A DNA stretch of 64,000 nt from Candidatus Uhrbacteria bacterium (GCA_016205975.1 JACQSK010000007.1:9869-73868), one strand, 5' to 3'; positions 33,770 through 41,654 are shown, counted from the first letter of the stretch. Program-made: numbers and translations. Notes: a model not told the origin generated them from the letters alone.

Positions 33770-34010
33770 CCGCATAGAGCTCGACGAGCCGCCACTCGAG
33801 TATTTCTGGATCGAGCTTGAGCTTAAAATAATTGGTGGCATCAGAGACCGAGAAATAGAAGACGCGTTTGGTTCCCTCACGCGCCGTATGGACGAGGTTG
33901 ACCTTCTCGAGTTTGTAATCGCGCTCATTCCACCGCATCGCGTGGGGAACCACGCGGTTGTTTTTGAAGGAGACGATCACGTCGATAGGATCGTTGAGAA
34001 GCTCATGCAT
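33762..34010 (-). CDS. Small protein of the lexA-dinB module
   Basis: 82 aa. Compact domain (MHELLNDPIDVIVSF through VFYFSVSDATNYFKLKLD) with mixed beta character and no cysteines. Comparable small proteins accompany Y-family polymerases in SOS operons of other phyla (the DUF6504 type), but I cannot confirm homology. It has a perfect Shine-Dalgarno site (AAAGGAGGTCTCT-ATG), unusual among the core genes here, and overlaps both the 58-codon frame upstream and dinB downstream. Confidence 0.7.
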   Translation of the reverse strand: MHELLNDPIDVIVSFKNNRVVPHAMRWNERDYKLEKVNLVHTAREGTKRVFYFSVSDATNYFKLKLDPEILEWRLVELYADG

Positions 34011-34179
34011 AGAGACCTCCTTTTGTGACGCGCGACATCATGTATCGGATGATTTGTTTCGTGCGGCGACGGCTTGTGCGAAGCCTGAGCGTGCGCAGGC
34101 TTTTGAGGACGCGTTCTTCACGGCGGCTGGGAAGAAAGGAAAGAGTGATCGCGTGATAACGAAGGGTAGCGATGGACAT
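34003..34179 (-). CDS. Small basic protein upstream of the 82-codon gene
   Basis: 58 aa, very arginine-rich (SRREERVLKSLRTLRLR, TSRRRTKQIIRYMMSR). The stop overlaps the next start (ATGCATGA), and the T-ATG start fits the genome's rule. It may be a real peptide or a translation-coupling frame for the SOS module. It is too short to be sure. Confidence 0.4.
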   Translation of the reverse strand: MSIATLRYHAITLSFLPSRREERVLKSLRTLRLRTSRRRTKQIIRYMMSRVTKGGLYA

Positions 34180-34316
34180 ATGGGGGATGGGATCACTCTT
34201 AAGGGTTAGGAATGACGCAGAAGTCTCGCCTTGGCAATTCGAAGTCTACTGGTACAACGCGTGATCCCAACGCGCTGTATCAGCAGGCCACGAACGGCCA
34301 AGGACTCATTGTTTTC

Positions 34317-34931
34317 TTACACAGGCTGAAACTTACGGATCACGGCACGGACGACTCCTTGGATGATGCAGTCTTGGACATAGAGTGGGTCCATGGAGCT
34401 GTTGGCGGGTTGTAGGCGGATCCGATTCCGCTCGCGGTAAAACCGTTTGAGCGTGGCAAACGCGTTGTCGAGCAGAGCCACGACCACCTCGCCGTTGCGA
34501 GGGCTTGGATTGCGTTCGATCACGACGAAGTCGCCATCGAGAATCCCATCTTCGATCATGGATCGGCCTTTGACGCGCAAGACGTATGAGTTCGCGCTAT
34601 CCATCACGAAGTCCGCTGGCACGGCCATGGCTTCGTTTTCTTGTACGGCTTCAATCGGCACGCCTGCCGTGATGAGACCAAGCAGCGGGAGAAGGACCGA
34701 TGGGCCGCTTGCTGACTCTTCTACCAGCTCGATCGAGCGCGCTTCGCCCTCCTCGCCAATATGGATGAGACCTTTTTCAACGAGCGATTGGACATGACCA
34801 TGGATCGTTGCAGGGGACGAGAGTTCAAAGTGCTCGGCGATTTCCCGATACGACGGTGCGTAGCCGTTGTCTTCGATCTGCTCGCGGATAAACTCGAGCA
34901 TCTCAGATTGTTTTTTTGTAAGAGGAGGCAT
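34317..34931 (-). CDS. lexA: LexA repressor
   Basis: 204 aa. Winged helix-turn-helix domain 1-70 (QSEMLEFIREQIEDNGYAP, SYREIAEHFELSSPATIHGH), the Ala89-Gly90 self-cleavage site in LITAGVPIEA, and the serine-lysine dyad S124 (GRSMIEDGIL) and K162 (ATLKRFY). It represses SOS genes until RecA filaments promote cleavage. The start at 34931 gives MPPLTKKQ. Upstream CGAAC/GTTCG half-sites indicate autoregulation. Confidence 0.95.
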   Translation of the reverse strand: MPPLTKKQSEMLEFIREQIEDNGYAPSYREIAEHFELSSPATIHGHVQSLVEKGLIHIGEEGEARSIELVEESASGPSVLLPLLGLITAGVPIEAVQENEAMAVPADFVMDSANSYVLRVKGRSMIEDGILDGDFVVIERNPSPRNGEVVVALLDNAFATLKRFYRERNRIRLQPANSSMDPLYVQDCIIQGVVRAVIRKFQPV

Positions 34932-34939
34932 AGGAGGTT

Positions 34940-34982
34940 GTGTTCGTTTTATGTTCGTATGGTAGCCCGAACAAAAACCGAA
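34940..34982. promoter_or_regulatory. LexA operator region
   Basis: Four copies of the half-site (two GTTCG then two CGAAC) in about 45 bp just upstream of lexA, forming an inverted arrangement around GTATGGTAGCC. CGAAC-N4-GTTCG-type boxes are known for Gram-positive and other LexA proteins. The arrangement may also affect metK, which starts 130 bp away on the other strand. Confidence 0.65.
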
Positions 34983-35114
34983 CGCAATAGATGAGTGTGG
35001 ATAAGTCGTTTTGTGCACTGCACATCCCCATGTTGTCCGATGACAGGCGGAAAGCGGTTTGATATTCTGCTGGAGGAATTTGTTCATCCCCTCTGCGCCC
35101 TCCCCCTCCTCCCT

Positions 35115-36194
35115 ATGCTTAAAACCGTCGAGTCCGTTACCCAAGGGCACCCCGACAAAGTTTGCGACCAGATTGCCGACGCCATCGTCGACGAGTATTT
35201 GCGCCGAGATACGTTTTCGCGCGTGGATGTGAACGTCATGGGAAGCCACGGCATGATGATGATCGGCGGGGAAGTGACGTCGACGGCAGATTTTGACATC
35301 GGCGCGCTCGCAAAAAAAGTGTATGAAGAGATCGGCTACCATGACGACCTGGAAGTATTCGTCAACATCGAGACGCAGTCAGACGAGATGAAACGCATCC
35401 ATAACGGCGTGACGGACAACGTGGTGGTGAACGGCTATGCGACAGGCGAGACCCGCGAGCTCATGCCGCGTGCGGTCGTCTACGCGCACAACCTGGCGCG
35501 CCGGCTCGATGACCTGCGCCGCACGGACCCCGCGTTCTCCTGGCTCAAGCCCGACGGCAAGGTCCAGATCACGATGGACGGCTCCCGCGTGAAAGCCGTA
35601 ACGATCCTTGCCTCGCACCAAGTGAGCATGAAGGACCGCGATGTACAGACCGCTCTTTTGGAACGTGTGCTCATTCCCGTCGTGGGAGAGGAAGGCGTAC
35701 AGATCGTAATCAATCCCATCGGTTCCTTCACCGAGGTCGGTTTTCGCGCGGACTCAGGCGCGAGTGGGCGCAAGGTGAGCGTGGATACCTACGGAGGTCT
35801 CATTCCCCATGGCGATTCGTCGCTCTCGGGTAAGGACCCAAACAAAGTGAACCGCGCGGGAGCGTGCATGGCGAGATTTGCCGCGCGTTCGATCGTCGAG
35901 CAAGGTCTGGCGAGCGCCGCGCTTGTGAATCTTGTTTACTCGATGGGGCGCGCAGAGCCTATCCATGTGCAGGCAACGGCCTCGCCCATAGGCGGTCTAC
36001 GGCCGAGGGCGATGGGGGAAAAGTCGCAAGGCGCGAAGATGGATCTCACGAACTTGATCCGACAAGAATTTGATTTCCGTCCTGAGGCGATCGTGGAGAG
36101 ACTTCAGCTTCTGCAGCCTCTCTATCGCGCCACAGCGTCCTACGGACATTTTGGGCGTAATGGTTTCCCGTGGGAGGAATGTCTTGTGTTATAA
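35115..36194 (+). CDS. metK: S-adenosylmethionine synthetase
   Basis: 359 aa, shorter than the usual 380-400. Makes SAM from ATP and methionine. Motifs: ESVTQGHPDKVCDQIADAI (His of the ATP site), VMGSHGMMMIGGEVTS, GSFTEVGFRADSGASGRK, VDTYGGLIPHGDSSLSG and KDPNKVNRAGACMARFAAR. The flexible loop differs from E. coli MetK, which fits a divergent CPR enzyme. The ATG follows a pyrimidine-only leader (CCCCCTCCTCCCT), as in dcd and prmC. Confidence 0.94.
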   Translation: MLKTVESVTQGHPDKVCDQIADAIVDEYLRRDTFSRVDVNVMGSHGMMMIGGEVTSTADFDIGALAKKVYEEIGYHDDLEVFVNIETQSDEMKRIHNGVTDNVVVNGYATGETRELMPRAVVYAHNLARRLDDLRRTDPAFSWLKPDGKVQITMDGSRVKAVTILASHQVSMKDRDVQTALLERVLIPVVGEEGVQIVINPIGSFTEVGFRADSGASGRKVSVDTYGGLIPHGDSSLSGKDPNKVNRAGACMARFAARSIVEQGLASAALVNLVYSMGRAEPIHVQATASPIGGLRPRAMGEKSQGAKMDLTNLIRQEFDFRPEAIVERLQLLQPLYRATASYGHFGRNGFPWEECLVL

Positions 36195-36195
36195 T
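36190..36195 (+). promoter_or_regulatory. Extended -10 of leaderless gene 36205
   Basis: TGT-TATAAT inside the end of metK; 9 nt separate it from the ATG at 36205. Confidence 0.65.
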
Positions 36196-36204
36196 TCCTC
36201 CCGT

Positions 36205-36654
36205 ATGAAAGGGAGGAACGCAGATCATGCCAACCGGTCAGTCGCGGCGGTCGTCGCGATTGTTTTAGTAGCGAGCGCGTTTCTCTTTTTACGAGGAGCG
36301 CCGGAGCAAGTCGTGGGGGTCTCGCAAGACGGCTTGGTGCGCGCCTCCGGGCTCACGCGTTCCGCGGGAAGCCTTGTGGTTGAGCGCATCGACGACGTGG
36401 AGACATCCGTGACGGCTGTCAGAAGCCCTGTCTATGAAGTTTCTTTCACGGGAAACGGACGCCTGGATCAAGGGGAGCTCGTGATGGAGATCGACGAGGA
36501 CGAATCGCTCTCCGATAGTGCCTTGTACGCCTTTGATCGCGAGACACTCAACTGGATTGAGCTCCCAACGCTCTTTGACCTGTCGCACGCAACCCTCTCG
36601 ACGTCGCTCTCGTTCTCCGGAAGCTTACTCGTGGTGGCTGGCGCGCGAGAATAA
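36205..36654 (+). CDS. Membrane-anchored small protein, unknown
   Basis: 149 aa. Charged N-terminus, one transmembrane helix (about residues 11-29), and an outside domain with beta-type segments (SPVYEVSFTGNGRLDQGEL, HATLSTSLSFSGSLLVVAG). No recognised family. It is expressed from its own leaderless promoter right after metK. Confidence 0.7.
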   Translation: MKGRNADHANRSVAAVVAIVLVASAFLFLRGAPEQVVGVSQDGLVRASGLTRSAGSLVVERIDDVETSVTAVRSPVYEVSFTGNGRLDQGELVMEIDEDESLSDSALYAFDRETLNWIELPTLFDLSHATLSTSLSFSGSLLVVAGARE

Positions 36655-36678
36655 ATTTGATGTGCATAACTTTGATGT

Positions 36679-36685
36679 GTTATAA
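36679..36685 (+). promoter_or_regulatory. Promoter of 36734-38878 operon
   Basis: TGTGTTATAAT, an extended -10 at about 36675-36685, preceded by a direct repeat of TTTGATGTG. The leader of about 45 nt carries GGAG 7 nt before the ATG. Confidence 0.5.
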
Positions 36686-36733
36686 TCGAACCAATCTTTT
36701 TTCTTAACGTCCTTTTTTTCTACGGAGCATTTT

Positions 36734-37141
36734 ATGCCAACAAAAAAAAAGCCGGCCGCGGCCGCGCCTGAGAGCGTTCCAGCAAAACCGGTTGCGAAAA
36801 AGAAGATCGCGAAAAAATCCAGCAAGCCCACAGCCGCCAAAAAACAAACGCTGGTTCTGGACAATGCGCCGGTCCTCATGCAAGAGACGGAAGTGCACAA
36901 GCCCGACCACACCATCGAGGTGCATCGCAAGTTCGTCCTGGTGGGCACTTGCTCCCAGTGCGAGCACATGCCCATGCACGCCGGCAGGCTCGTGGCGCTT
37001 CTCTCGGTGGTCATCGCCGTCTTGTCCGTCATGCTCATCGCAAAGTCCTCCCCCATCGACTTCAGCCAGTTCCAATTCAGCTTTGCCCAGCAGGAGGAAT
37101 TACCTCAATCCGATTCCGCATTAACAGGAGGCTCTCGCTAA
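36734..37141 (+). CDS. Lys/Ala-rich membrane protein, unknown
   Basis: 135 aa. A roughly 40-residue basic, alanine- and proline-rich start (KKKPAAAAPESVPAKPVAKK) resembles histone H1-like tails. A CSQCEHMP segment with CxxC and one transmembrane helix (about 85-103) follow, then a short Gln/Ser tail. It may tether nucleic acid or ribosomes to the membrane, but this is speculation. It starts the operon with the cyclophilin and DUF4015 genes. Confidence 0.7.
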   Translation: MPTKKKPAAAAPESVPAKPVAKKKIAKKSSKPTAAKKQTLVLDNAPVLMQETEVHKPDHTIEVHRKFVLVGTCSQCEHMPMHAGRLVALLSVVIAVLSVMLIAKSSPIDFSQFQFSFAQQEELPQSDSALTGGSR

Positions 37142-37143
37142 CT

Positions 37144-37749
37144 ATGAAACGTTTCGCTTTTGCGCTCGCGGGCGCGCTCATGCTCTTGGGAGCAGGCTGT
37201 TCCCAGCCGGCTCAGGAGGCATCTGAAATCACCTTTACCTATCCCGACACTGTGGCAGAAGAAACACCAGAGGTCCTCTGGACATTCCCAGGAACGCTTC
37301 CTGATGAGCAGATCGCTGGGAAACAAATCCGCATCACGACCGAGAAAGGCGACATCGTGTTTGAATTGTTTGAGGACACGGCCCCTATGACCGTTTCTAA
37401 CTTCGTGTACCTGACCACCGGCGGTTATTACGATGGTCTCGCCTTCCATCGCCGTGAGGAAGGGTTCGTGATTCAAGGCGGGGATCCCAACGGGGATGGC
37501 ACAGGCGGGCCTGGATATGATTTTGCCGATGAGCTCGACGATGCGTATGCGTATGAACGCGGGATCGTCGCGATGGCCAACCGCGGCCCGGACACGAACG
37601 GCTCCCAGTTTTTCATCATGCTGGACGACACGCCGCTGCCTAAGGCCTACACGATTTTTGGCCGCGTGACAGAGGGCCTGGACGTGGTCGATGAGATCGT
37701 CGTGGGAGACGTGATGGGGCGCGTGACGGTAGAAGATCGACAGCCATAA
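37144..37749 (+). CDS. Peptidyl-prolyl cis-trans isomerase, cyclophilin type, lipoprotein
   Basis: 201 aa. A signal peptide with lipobox LLGAGC puts a lipid-anchored cyclophilin outside the membrane. Cyclophilin motifs: TAPMTVSNFVYLTTGGYYDGLAFHR (split around residue 90), FVIQGGDPNGDGTGGPGY, and NGSQFFIM with the active-site Gln and Phe. It should help fold secreted proteins. It starts 2 nt after the previous gene. Confidence 0.92.
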   Translation: MKRFAFALAGALMLLGAGCSQPAQEASEITFTYPDTVAEETPEVLWTFPGTLPDEQIAGKQIRITTEKGDIVFELFEDTAPMTVSNFVYLTTGGYYDGLAFHRREEGFVIQGGDPNGDGTGGPGYDFADELDDAYAYERGIVAMANRGPDTNGSQFFIMLDDTPLPKAYTIFGRVTEGLDVVDEIVVGDVMGRVTVEDRQP

Positions 37750-37750
37750 T

Positions 37751-38878
37751 ATGTTCACGCAACGCAGGGTCGAGATTCTCGTCCCTGCGTTTTTAGTTTG
37801 TCTGGTCGCTGTGCCATTTGTGGCGGGGTGGGTGGTTTCTGGGAGAGCTCTTACGGAATCGGATAGGACGTATTTGACCGATAGGACCTATGAAGAGGAC
37901 CGTTCGTCGGACCACACGCCTCTGCCAGAGGAAGTCCGCGGTCTGTATTGGACGGCCGCCACGGCCCTGTCCTCGCGCGCGGACGAGCTGCTTGCGTACA
38001 TGAAGGCGTCCGGTCTCAACACGGTCGTGATCGACGCTAAGTACGACAATGGTGTCGTGGCGGCATTTCCGTCGTCCTTGTTCACGACCCTCTACGACGC
38101 AGGCATCTACCGCATCGCGCGCGTTGCGGTCATGCGTGACGGCGCGTTTGCGCTCGCCCATCCCGAGGTCGCCCTGCGCACGGCCTCGGGCGCGCTCTGG
38201 CAAGACAAGGTCGGCTCGCTCTGGGTGGATCCAGCCGCGCCCGACGTGACACAGGAGGCCATCGCGCTCGGCCGCGCGCTCTACGCCGCGGGGTTCGACG
38301 AGATCCAGTATGACTATGTGCGTTTCGCCTCCGACGGCGAGGTGCGTGCGATCGTGTATCCGATCTGGGACGGCACAACGTCCAAGGCCGAAGTCATGCA
38401 GCGTTTCTTCAGGACGGTGGGCGGCGCGCTTGGGGTAGACGGCATTCCGGTTTCGTTCGATCTTTTCGGCATGACGTTCTGGTCTTTGGGTGACTTCAAT
38501 ATCGGCCAGCGCCTGGTTGACGTGCTGCCGTATGCCGACTGGGTGTCACCTATGGTGTATCCGTCGCATTATCCAGACGGCTTCAAGGGATACGAGAATC
38601 CGGCTGAGGCGCCCTATCAGATCGTGAAGCAGTCGCTCGATGAGGGCTTGCGGCTGATGCACGGCGTGTATGCCGGCTCGGATGAAGCACTCGCCTCGCA
38701 CTTCCGTCCCTGGCTGCAAGATTTCGATATCGGCGCCGTGTACACGAGCGACTACATCGAAGCACAAATCGCCGCCGCCCGCGACACCGGCGCTTCCGGC
38801 TGGCTCTTGTGGAACGCGCGCAACGTGTACGAGGCGGCGGATTACAGAGAAAGTCGCGTCAGTTCCGAGACTTTTTGA
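37751..38878 (+). CDS. DUF4015 putative glycoside hydrolase
   Basis: 375 aa. A signal anchor (residues 8-28) is followed by a TIM-barrel-like domain: VRGLYWTAATALSS, GLNTVVIDAKYDNGVVAA, GSLWVDPAAPDVTQEA, GFDEIQYDYVRFASDG, PVSFDLFGMTFW, YADWVSPMVYPSHYP and ASGWLLWNARNVYE. The DUF4015 family is related to GH13/GH-like hydrolases; the acidic residues at DYVRF and YPSHY ends fit catalytic positions, but the substrate is unknown. It starts 1 nt after the cyclophilin. Confidence 0.88.
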   Translation: MFTQRRVEILVPAFLVCLVAVPFVAGWVVSGRALTESDRTYLTDRTYEEDRSSDHTPLPEEVRGLYWTAATALSSRADELLAYMKASGLNTVVIDAKYDNGVVAAFPSSLFTTLYDAGIYRIARVAVMRDGAFALAHPEVALRTASGALWQDKVGSLWVDPAAPDVTQEAIALGRALYAAGFDEIQYDYVRFASDGEVRAIVYPIWDGTTSKAEVMQRFFRTVGGALGVDGIPVSFDLFGMTFWSLGDFNIGQRLVDVLPYADWVSPMVYPSHYPDGFKGYENPAEAPYQIVKQSLDEGLRLMHGVYAGSDEALASHFRPWLQDFDIGAVYTSDYIEAQIAAARDTGASGWLLWNARNVYEAADYRESRVSSETF

Positions 38879-38910
38879 AAAGGACTCACACCCACGTGCC
38901 TTCTCCTCTC

Positions 38911-38977
38911 ATAGGCGGCAGCCACTGCTGCCGCGTTCGAGTGCGCGTACGCTTCGGAAGCGGGAGCAGTGGCTCCC
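38911..38977. repeat. 67-bp double-hairpin repeat, copy 1
   Basis: Begins ATAGGCGGCAGCC and ends AGCAGTGGCTCCC. Same length as the copy at 40644-40710, with 6 differences. Contains GCGGCAG/CTGCCGC and GGGAGC/GCTCCC hairpins; the AGCCACTGCT arm also pairs with AGCAGTGGCT at the other end, so the whole element can fold into one long hairpin. Confidence 0.75.
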
Positions 38978-38990
38978 GCCTCTCATGAAT

Positions 38991-39022
38991 TAAAAATAAA
39001 AGCGGCCGGGGAGTCCAGCCGC
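38991..39022 (-). terminator. Terminator of gene 39053
   Basis: Minus strand GCGGCTGG-(5 nt)-CCGGCCGC with one G-T pair, followed by TTTTATTTTTA. Confidence 0.82.
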
Positions 39023-39052
39023 GCGTTGAACACGTTTTTGTTTCAGTCCTCT

Positions 39053-40501
39053 CTACCCGAGGTAGGACCGGCACTCGGTGATCATCCGGCCCGTGCGCGC
39101 GTACCAGCGCAGGAGGGAGCCTTCCAGACGCAACCGGTAGATCGCGTGGCTGCCCTTGCCCAGTGAGGACGACGTCGGGTCACTGGTGAACACGCCCCAA
39201 CAGCGGGGATGATCGAAGCCGCTCGCCACGGCATACACGTGCTTGCCGTGGGTCACGACCTGGCGGAGGTCGAACACGCATCCTGCTGCGCCTTCGATTT
39301 CACTCCAGGTGAACGACCCGTTCTCCTCTCGACGTCCGACCACGAGGAGTTGGCCGCCGCCCATCAGAGAGACCGAGGCGCGGAAGCCGTCTTGCATGAG
39401 GAGGAAGTCGTTGATGTGCGTTGCCAGGACGTGCTGCCAGCGCACACGCGTGTCACCCAAGTCGTCGTATTCCAGGATCTGGAGGTTCGTGGTCGTGTCC
39501 TTGCAGATGAGGAACGAGCCGATCTCCTTCACGGGAGTCGTGGGGAGCTTGAAGGACAGTTGGCTACTGTCTGGCAGGACGACCAGGGTGCGATCGCCGC
39601 ACCGCGTGCGGACGCTCCCATTGCCCGTGAGGACCGGATCCCCGCTGACCTCGCCCAAGTCCTCCCAGGCACTTGCGTGCAGGGGGAGCTTCAGGAGCTT
39701 CCCGTCGACGCGAGCGAACACCGAGCCGTTCCACGTGATGACCGGCGCGGAGATGGACGCGGCCTGGAGCTCCTGGTCATTGTTCACGATCAGCCAGCGT
39801 CCCTCGCCACGGGAGATGACCACCGCGATGATGACGTGACCGAAGTCTTCGGCCGTGTACCCGTGCACGGCGGCCTGGACGCGACAGTCGGGCTCCCACC
39901 AGGGGATGGACAGCTCCTCCCAATCGGTCGTGACGTGAGGCCTGGCATCGAGGCAGCGGATCAATCCGCTGCCGCTCCACACGCACAGCGTGTTGCCCGT
40001 GAGGACGGCACCGATCGGATCGGAGAATCGACGTGACCAAGGGTAATCGTAACCCTCACTCAGGATCGATTGATCGAGGTGCCAGATGAACGGATCGCGA
40101 GAGAGGATGGTTCTCTCAAGTGCATATCCGTCCGTGTCGAACACCTGTCCCTCGTTGGTCGTGACCAGAGGGACTCCATCGACGCAGGAGAACGCGCCTC
40201 CCACGACTCGATCCGCCTTCTGCTCCCACGGGTTGAGTCCAGTCCACACGTGGCCGTCCTTGGTGAGGCCCGCGCAGACATCCTCTCCGCGCTTGTTCAT
40301 GACGCACACGGTCGTGAGGTCGAGGCTCTTGGGCAGAAGGTTGCCCCACTGCGTCTCGAACACCTCGCCCGGCGTGAGCATCCGGAAAGGATCCTCCATG
40401 AACCGTTCCAGCAGTTCGACGGGGAGAGTACCCTCCTCGATCGCCTCCCAGACTTCCCTGCCTACACCGGCCAGACGCCGTGCTTCCTTGGTGAGTACCA
40501 T
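39053..40501 (-). CDS. Unknown 482-aa protein, probable beta-propeller, stand-alone cassette gene
   Basis: Not recognised. An N-terminal helical region (about 1-45, LTKEARRLAGVGREVWEAI) is followed by many short repeated beta segments of the form hhV-x-G-x-hhh with Trp and Gly turns (VVGGAFSCVDGVPLVTTNEG, TGNTLCVWSGSGLIRCLD, VLTGNGSVRTRCGDRTLVV), which look like propeller blades. No signal peptide, so probably cytoplasmic. Shine-Dalgarno AGGAG lies 5 nt before the ATG, preceded by a two-level hairpin leader. It has its own promoter and terminator. It heads a minus-strand trio with 40814 and 41707. Confidence 0.75.
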   Translation of the reverse strand: MVLTKEARRLAGVGREVWEAIEEGTLPVELLERFMEDPFRMLTPGEVFETQWGNLLPKSLDLTTVCVMNKRGEDVCAGLTKDGHVWTGLNPWEQKADRVVGGAFSCVDGVPLVTTNEGQVFDTDGYALERTILSRDPFIWHLDQSILSEGYDYPWSRRFSDPIGAVLTGNTLCVWSGSGLIRCLDARPHVTTDWEELSIPWWEPDCRVQAAVHGYTAEDFGHVIIAVVISRGEGRWLIVNNDQELQAASISAPVITWNGSVFARVDGKLLKLPLHASAWEDLGEVSGDPVLTGNGSVRTRCGDRTLVVLPDSSQLSFKLPTTPVKEIGSFLICKDTTTNLQILEYDDLGDTRVRWQHVLATHINDFLLMQDGFRASVSLMGGGQLLVVGRREENGSFTWSEIEGAAGCVFDLRQVVTHGKHVYAVASGFDHPRCWGVFTSDPTSSSLGKGSHAIYRLRLEGSLLRWYARTGRMITECRSYLG

Positions 40502-40511
40502 TGCTTCTCCT

Positions 40512-40556
40512 GTTCACCACTGTGTCAGGCGGTATGCCTGACAGCTTCGGGTGAAC
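40512..40556 (-). promoter_or_regulatory. Hairpin leader of gene 39053
   Basis: TGTCAGGC-GGTAT-GCCTGACA (40523-40543) sits inside an outer GTTCACC/GGTGAAC pair (40512-40518 with 40550-40556). It ends a few bases before the Shine-Dalgarno site, so it could control translation or mRNA stability. Confidence 0.65.
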
Positions 40557-40579
40557 CTGGGCTTGTGCCCAGTGGATGG

Positions 40580-40608
40580 AGCCTAACAGATATTGTTTGT
40601 ATTGAAAA
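40580..40608 (-). promoter_or_regulatory. Possible promoter of gene 39053
   Basis: Minus strand TAGGCT preceded by TGT (extended -10 at 40580-40585), with a weak TTTTCA 17 nt upstream. Confidence 0.4.
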
Positions 40609-40643
40609 GGGCTTACGTCCCATGTCCTTCCTATACCGTCCGT

Positions 40644-40710
40644 ATAGGCGGCAGCCCCTGCTGCCGCGTTTGGATGCGCGTCCGCATCGGAAGCGGGAGC
40701 AGTGGCTCCC
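40644..40710. repeat. 67-bp double-hairpin repeat, copy 2
   Basis: Second copy of the element at 38911 in the same orientation. Like copy 1 it lies just beyond the terminator of a minus-strand cassette gene. Confidence 0.75.
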
Positions 40711-40759
40711 TCGGCCGTGCCCGTCCTACGGGCGAGGCGGGCGAGGCCCGCCTATGAAT

Positions 40760-40791
40760 AAAAAACCCACCGTCGCTAAAGCTTCGGTGGG
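40760..40791 (-). terminator. Terminator of gene 40814, copy A
   Basis: Minus strand CCCACCG-(12 nt)-CGGTGGG followed by TTTTTT. Nearly the same sequence ends the next cassette at 41655. Confidence 0.85.
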
Positions 40792-40813
40792 CGCGTCAGG
40801 CAGTATGGATTCT

Positions 40814-41428
40814 TCAGGCCACGAGCCTGAAGTCGTTGTATCCACTCCCGCCGTCGAAGCACAGGGAGTGGAACCCATCCGGCGCGTACGAGTCGCGAGT
40901 GTTCTGGAGGTACCGCGCCGCGATGCGCTGAAGCGCCGGAAGACGTTCGTGCGGTACGAGTCGGTTCATGTCCTCGACGAACAACGCGACCTCATCCTGA
41001 TCCCACCCGATGAACGACAGGAGCGACACGAACGCGTACTCGGGTCGGTACACATTCGCTCCGTAGCGATAGCCGTACTTGGTCAGCACCCCGTCGCGCT
41101 TCGCGAACTGGCGCCCTTCCGGCCAGCGGCGGATGTAGGTCATGAAGCCGTAGTACTCCATGGCCCACAGGTAGCTGTGGACGCTGAAGTTCGCGTCGAT
41201 GTCACCCGTCTTCATGGGGTCCATGTGGTTGTACGCGCGGATTCCGAGCCGCCACATGAGGTGGTACGGAGTAACCGCCTGCGGCGTGTCGAGCACCCCG
41301 TCACGGATGACCGATGCCACCGTGACCGTCGGCGATGCGGTGGTGCGCTCGATCACGGCCTCGGAAAGGTTGGGACAGGTCGGCTGGGCGTGACGCACGC
41401 CGAGCTTCTTTTTGAAGGCAGAGTCCAT
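40814..41428 (-). CDS. Unknown 204-aa protein, stand-alone cassette gene
   Basis: Not recognised. Soluble, aromatic-rich (HSYLWAMEYYGFMTYIRRW, KYGYRYGANVYRPEYAF), with a helical C-terminal half and the end DSYAPDGFHSLCFDGGSGY. No signal or membrane segment. I start at ATG 41428 behind GGAAGGAAG; longer frames upstream lack support. The 180-nt leader is highly structured, and the gene has its own strong promoter and terminator. Confidence 0.72.
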   Translation of the reverse strand: MDSAFKKKLGVRHAQPTCPNLSEAVIERTTASPTVTVASVIRDGVLDTPQAVTPYHLMWRLGIRAYNHMDPMKTGDIDANFSVHSYLWAMEYYGFMTYIRRWPEGRQFAKRDGVLTKYGYRYGANVYRPEYAFVSLLSFIGWDQDEVALFVEDMNRLVPHERLPALQRIAARYLQNTRDSYAPDGFHSLCFDGGSGYNDFRLVA

Positions 41429-41442
41429 TGTTCTTCCTTCCC

Positions 41443-41606
41443 CGCGTCGCGCGGGGCGTTGGTGGTGTTGGTCGCGAACCTGTTGTCTCGCCGTTTTTGT
41501 GAACGGCGCGAAATCGTTTGGAAGAATAGAAACGATTCCGATCCCATAGATATCTTCACCTGCTCTTTGAATTCGTTGAATCCCAAGAAAACAGCATGCA
41601 AGATAA
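41443..41606 (-). promoter_or_regulatory. Structured 5' leader of gene 40814
   Basis: About 180 nt between promoter and start. It contains CCCCGCGCGACGCGGGG (7-bp stem, 3-nt loop) just before the Shine-Dalgarno site and a GCCGTT/AACGGC hairpin further up. It may be a riboswitch or translational switch; no known motif recognised. Confidence 0.45.
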
Positions 41607-41612
41607 CGGCTC

Positions 41613-41641
41613 ACTCTAGCCGTTTTTTGTGATTTTGTCAA
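41613..41641 (-). promoter_or_regulatory. Promoter of gene 40814
   Basis: Minus strand TTGACA (41636-41641), a 17-nt spacer and TAGAGT (41613-41618). The -10 is flanked by an inverted repeat AACGGC/GCCGTT, which could be an operator. Confidence 0.75.
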
Positions 41642-41654
41642 ACGTCTATGAATG

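Noticed and set aside
34180..34316. Short plus-strand frame between the SOS module and lexA
   Set aside because: No start context or family pattern; I see nothing definite in this stretch.
41605..41625. Plus-strand terminator AACGGC/GCCGTT plus T-run
   Set aside because: No plus-strand gene precedes it, and the same bases form the -10 region of the minus-strand promoter of gene 40814.
40070..41632. 520-codon plus-strand open frame
   Set aside because: It crosses two minus-strand genes, a terminator and a promoter, and its protein has the Arg/Pro-rich look of antisense frames in GC-rich DNA.
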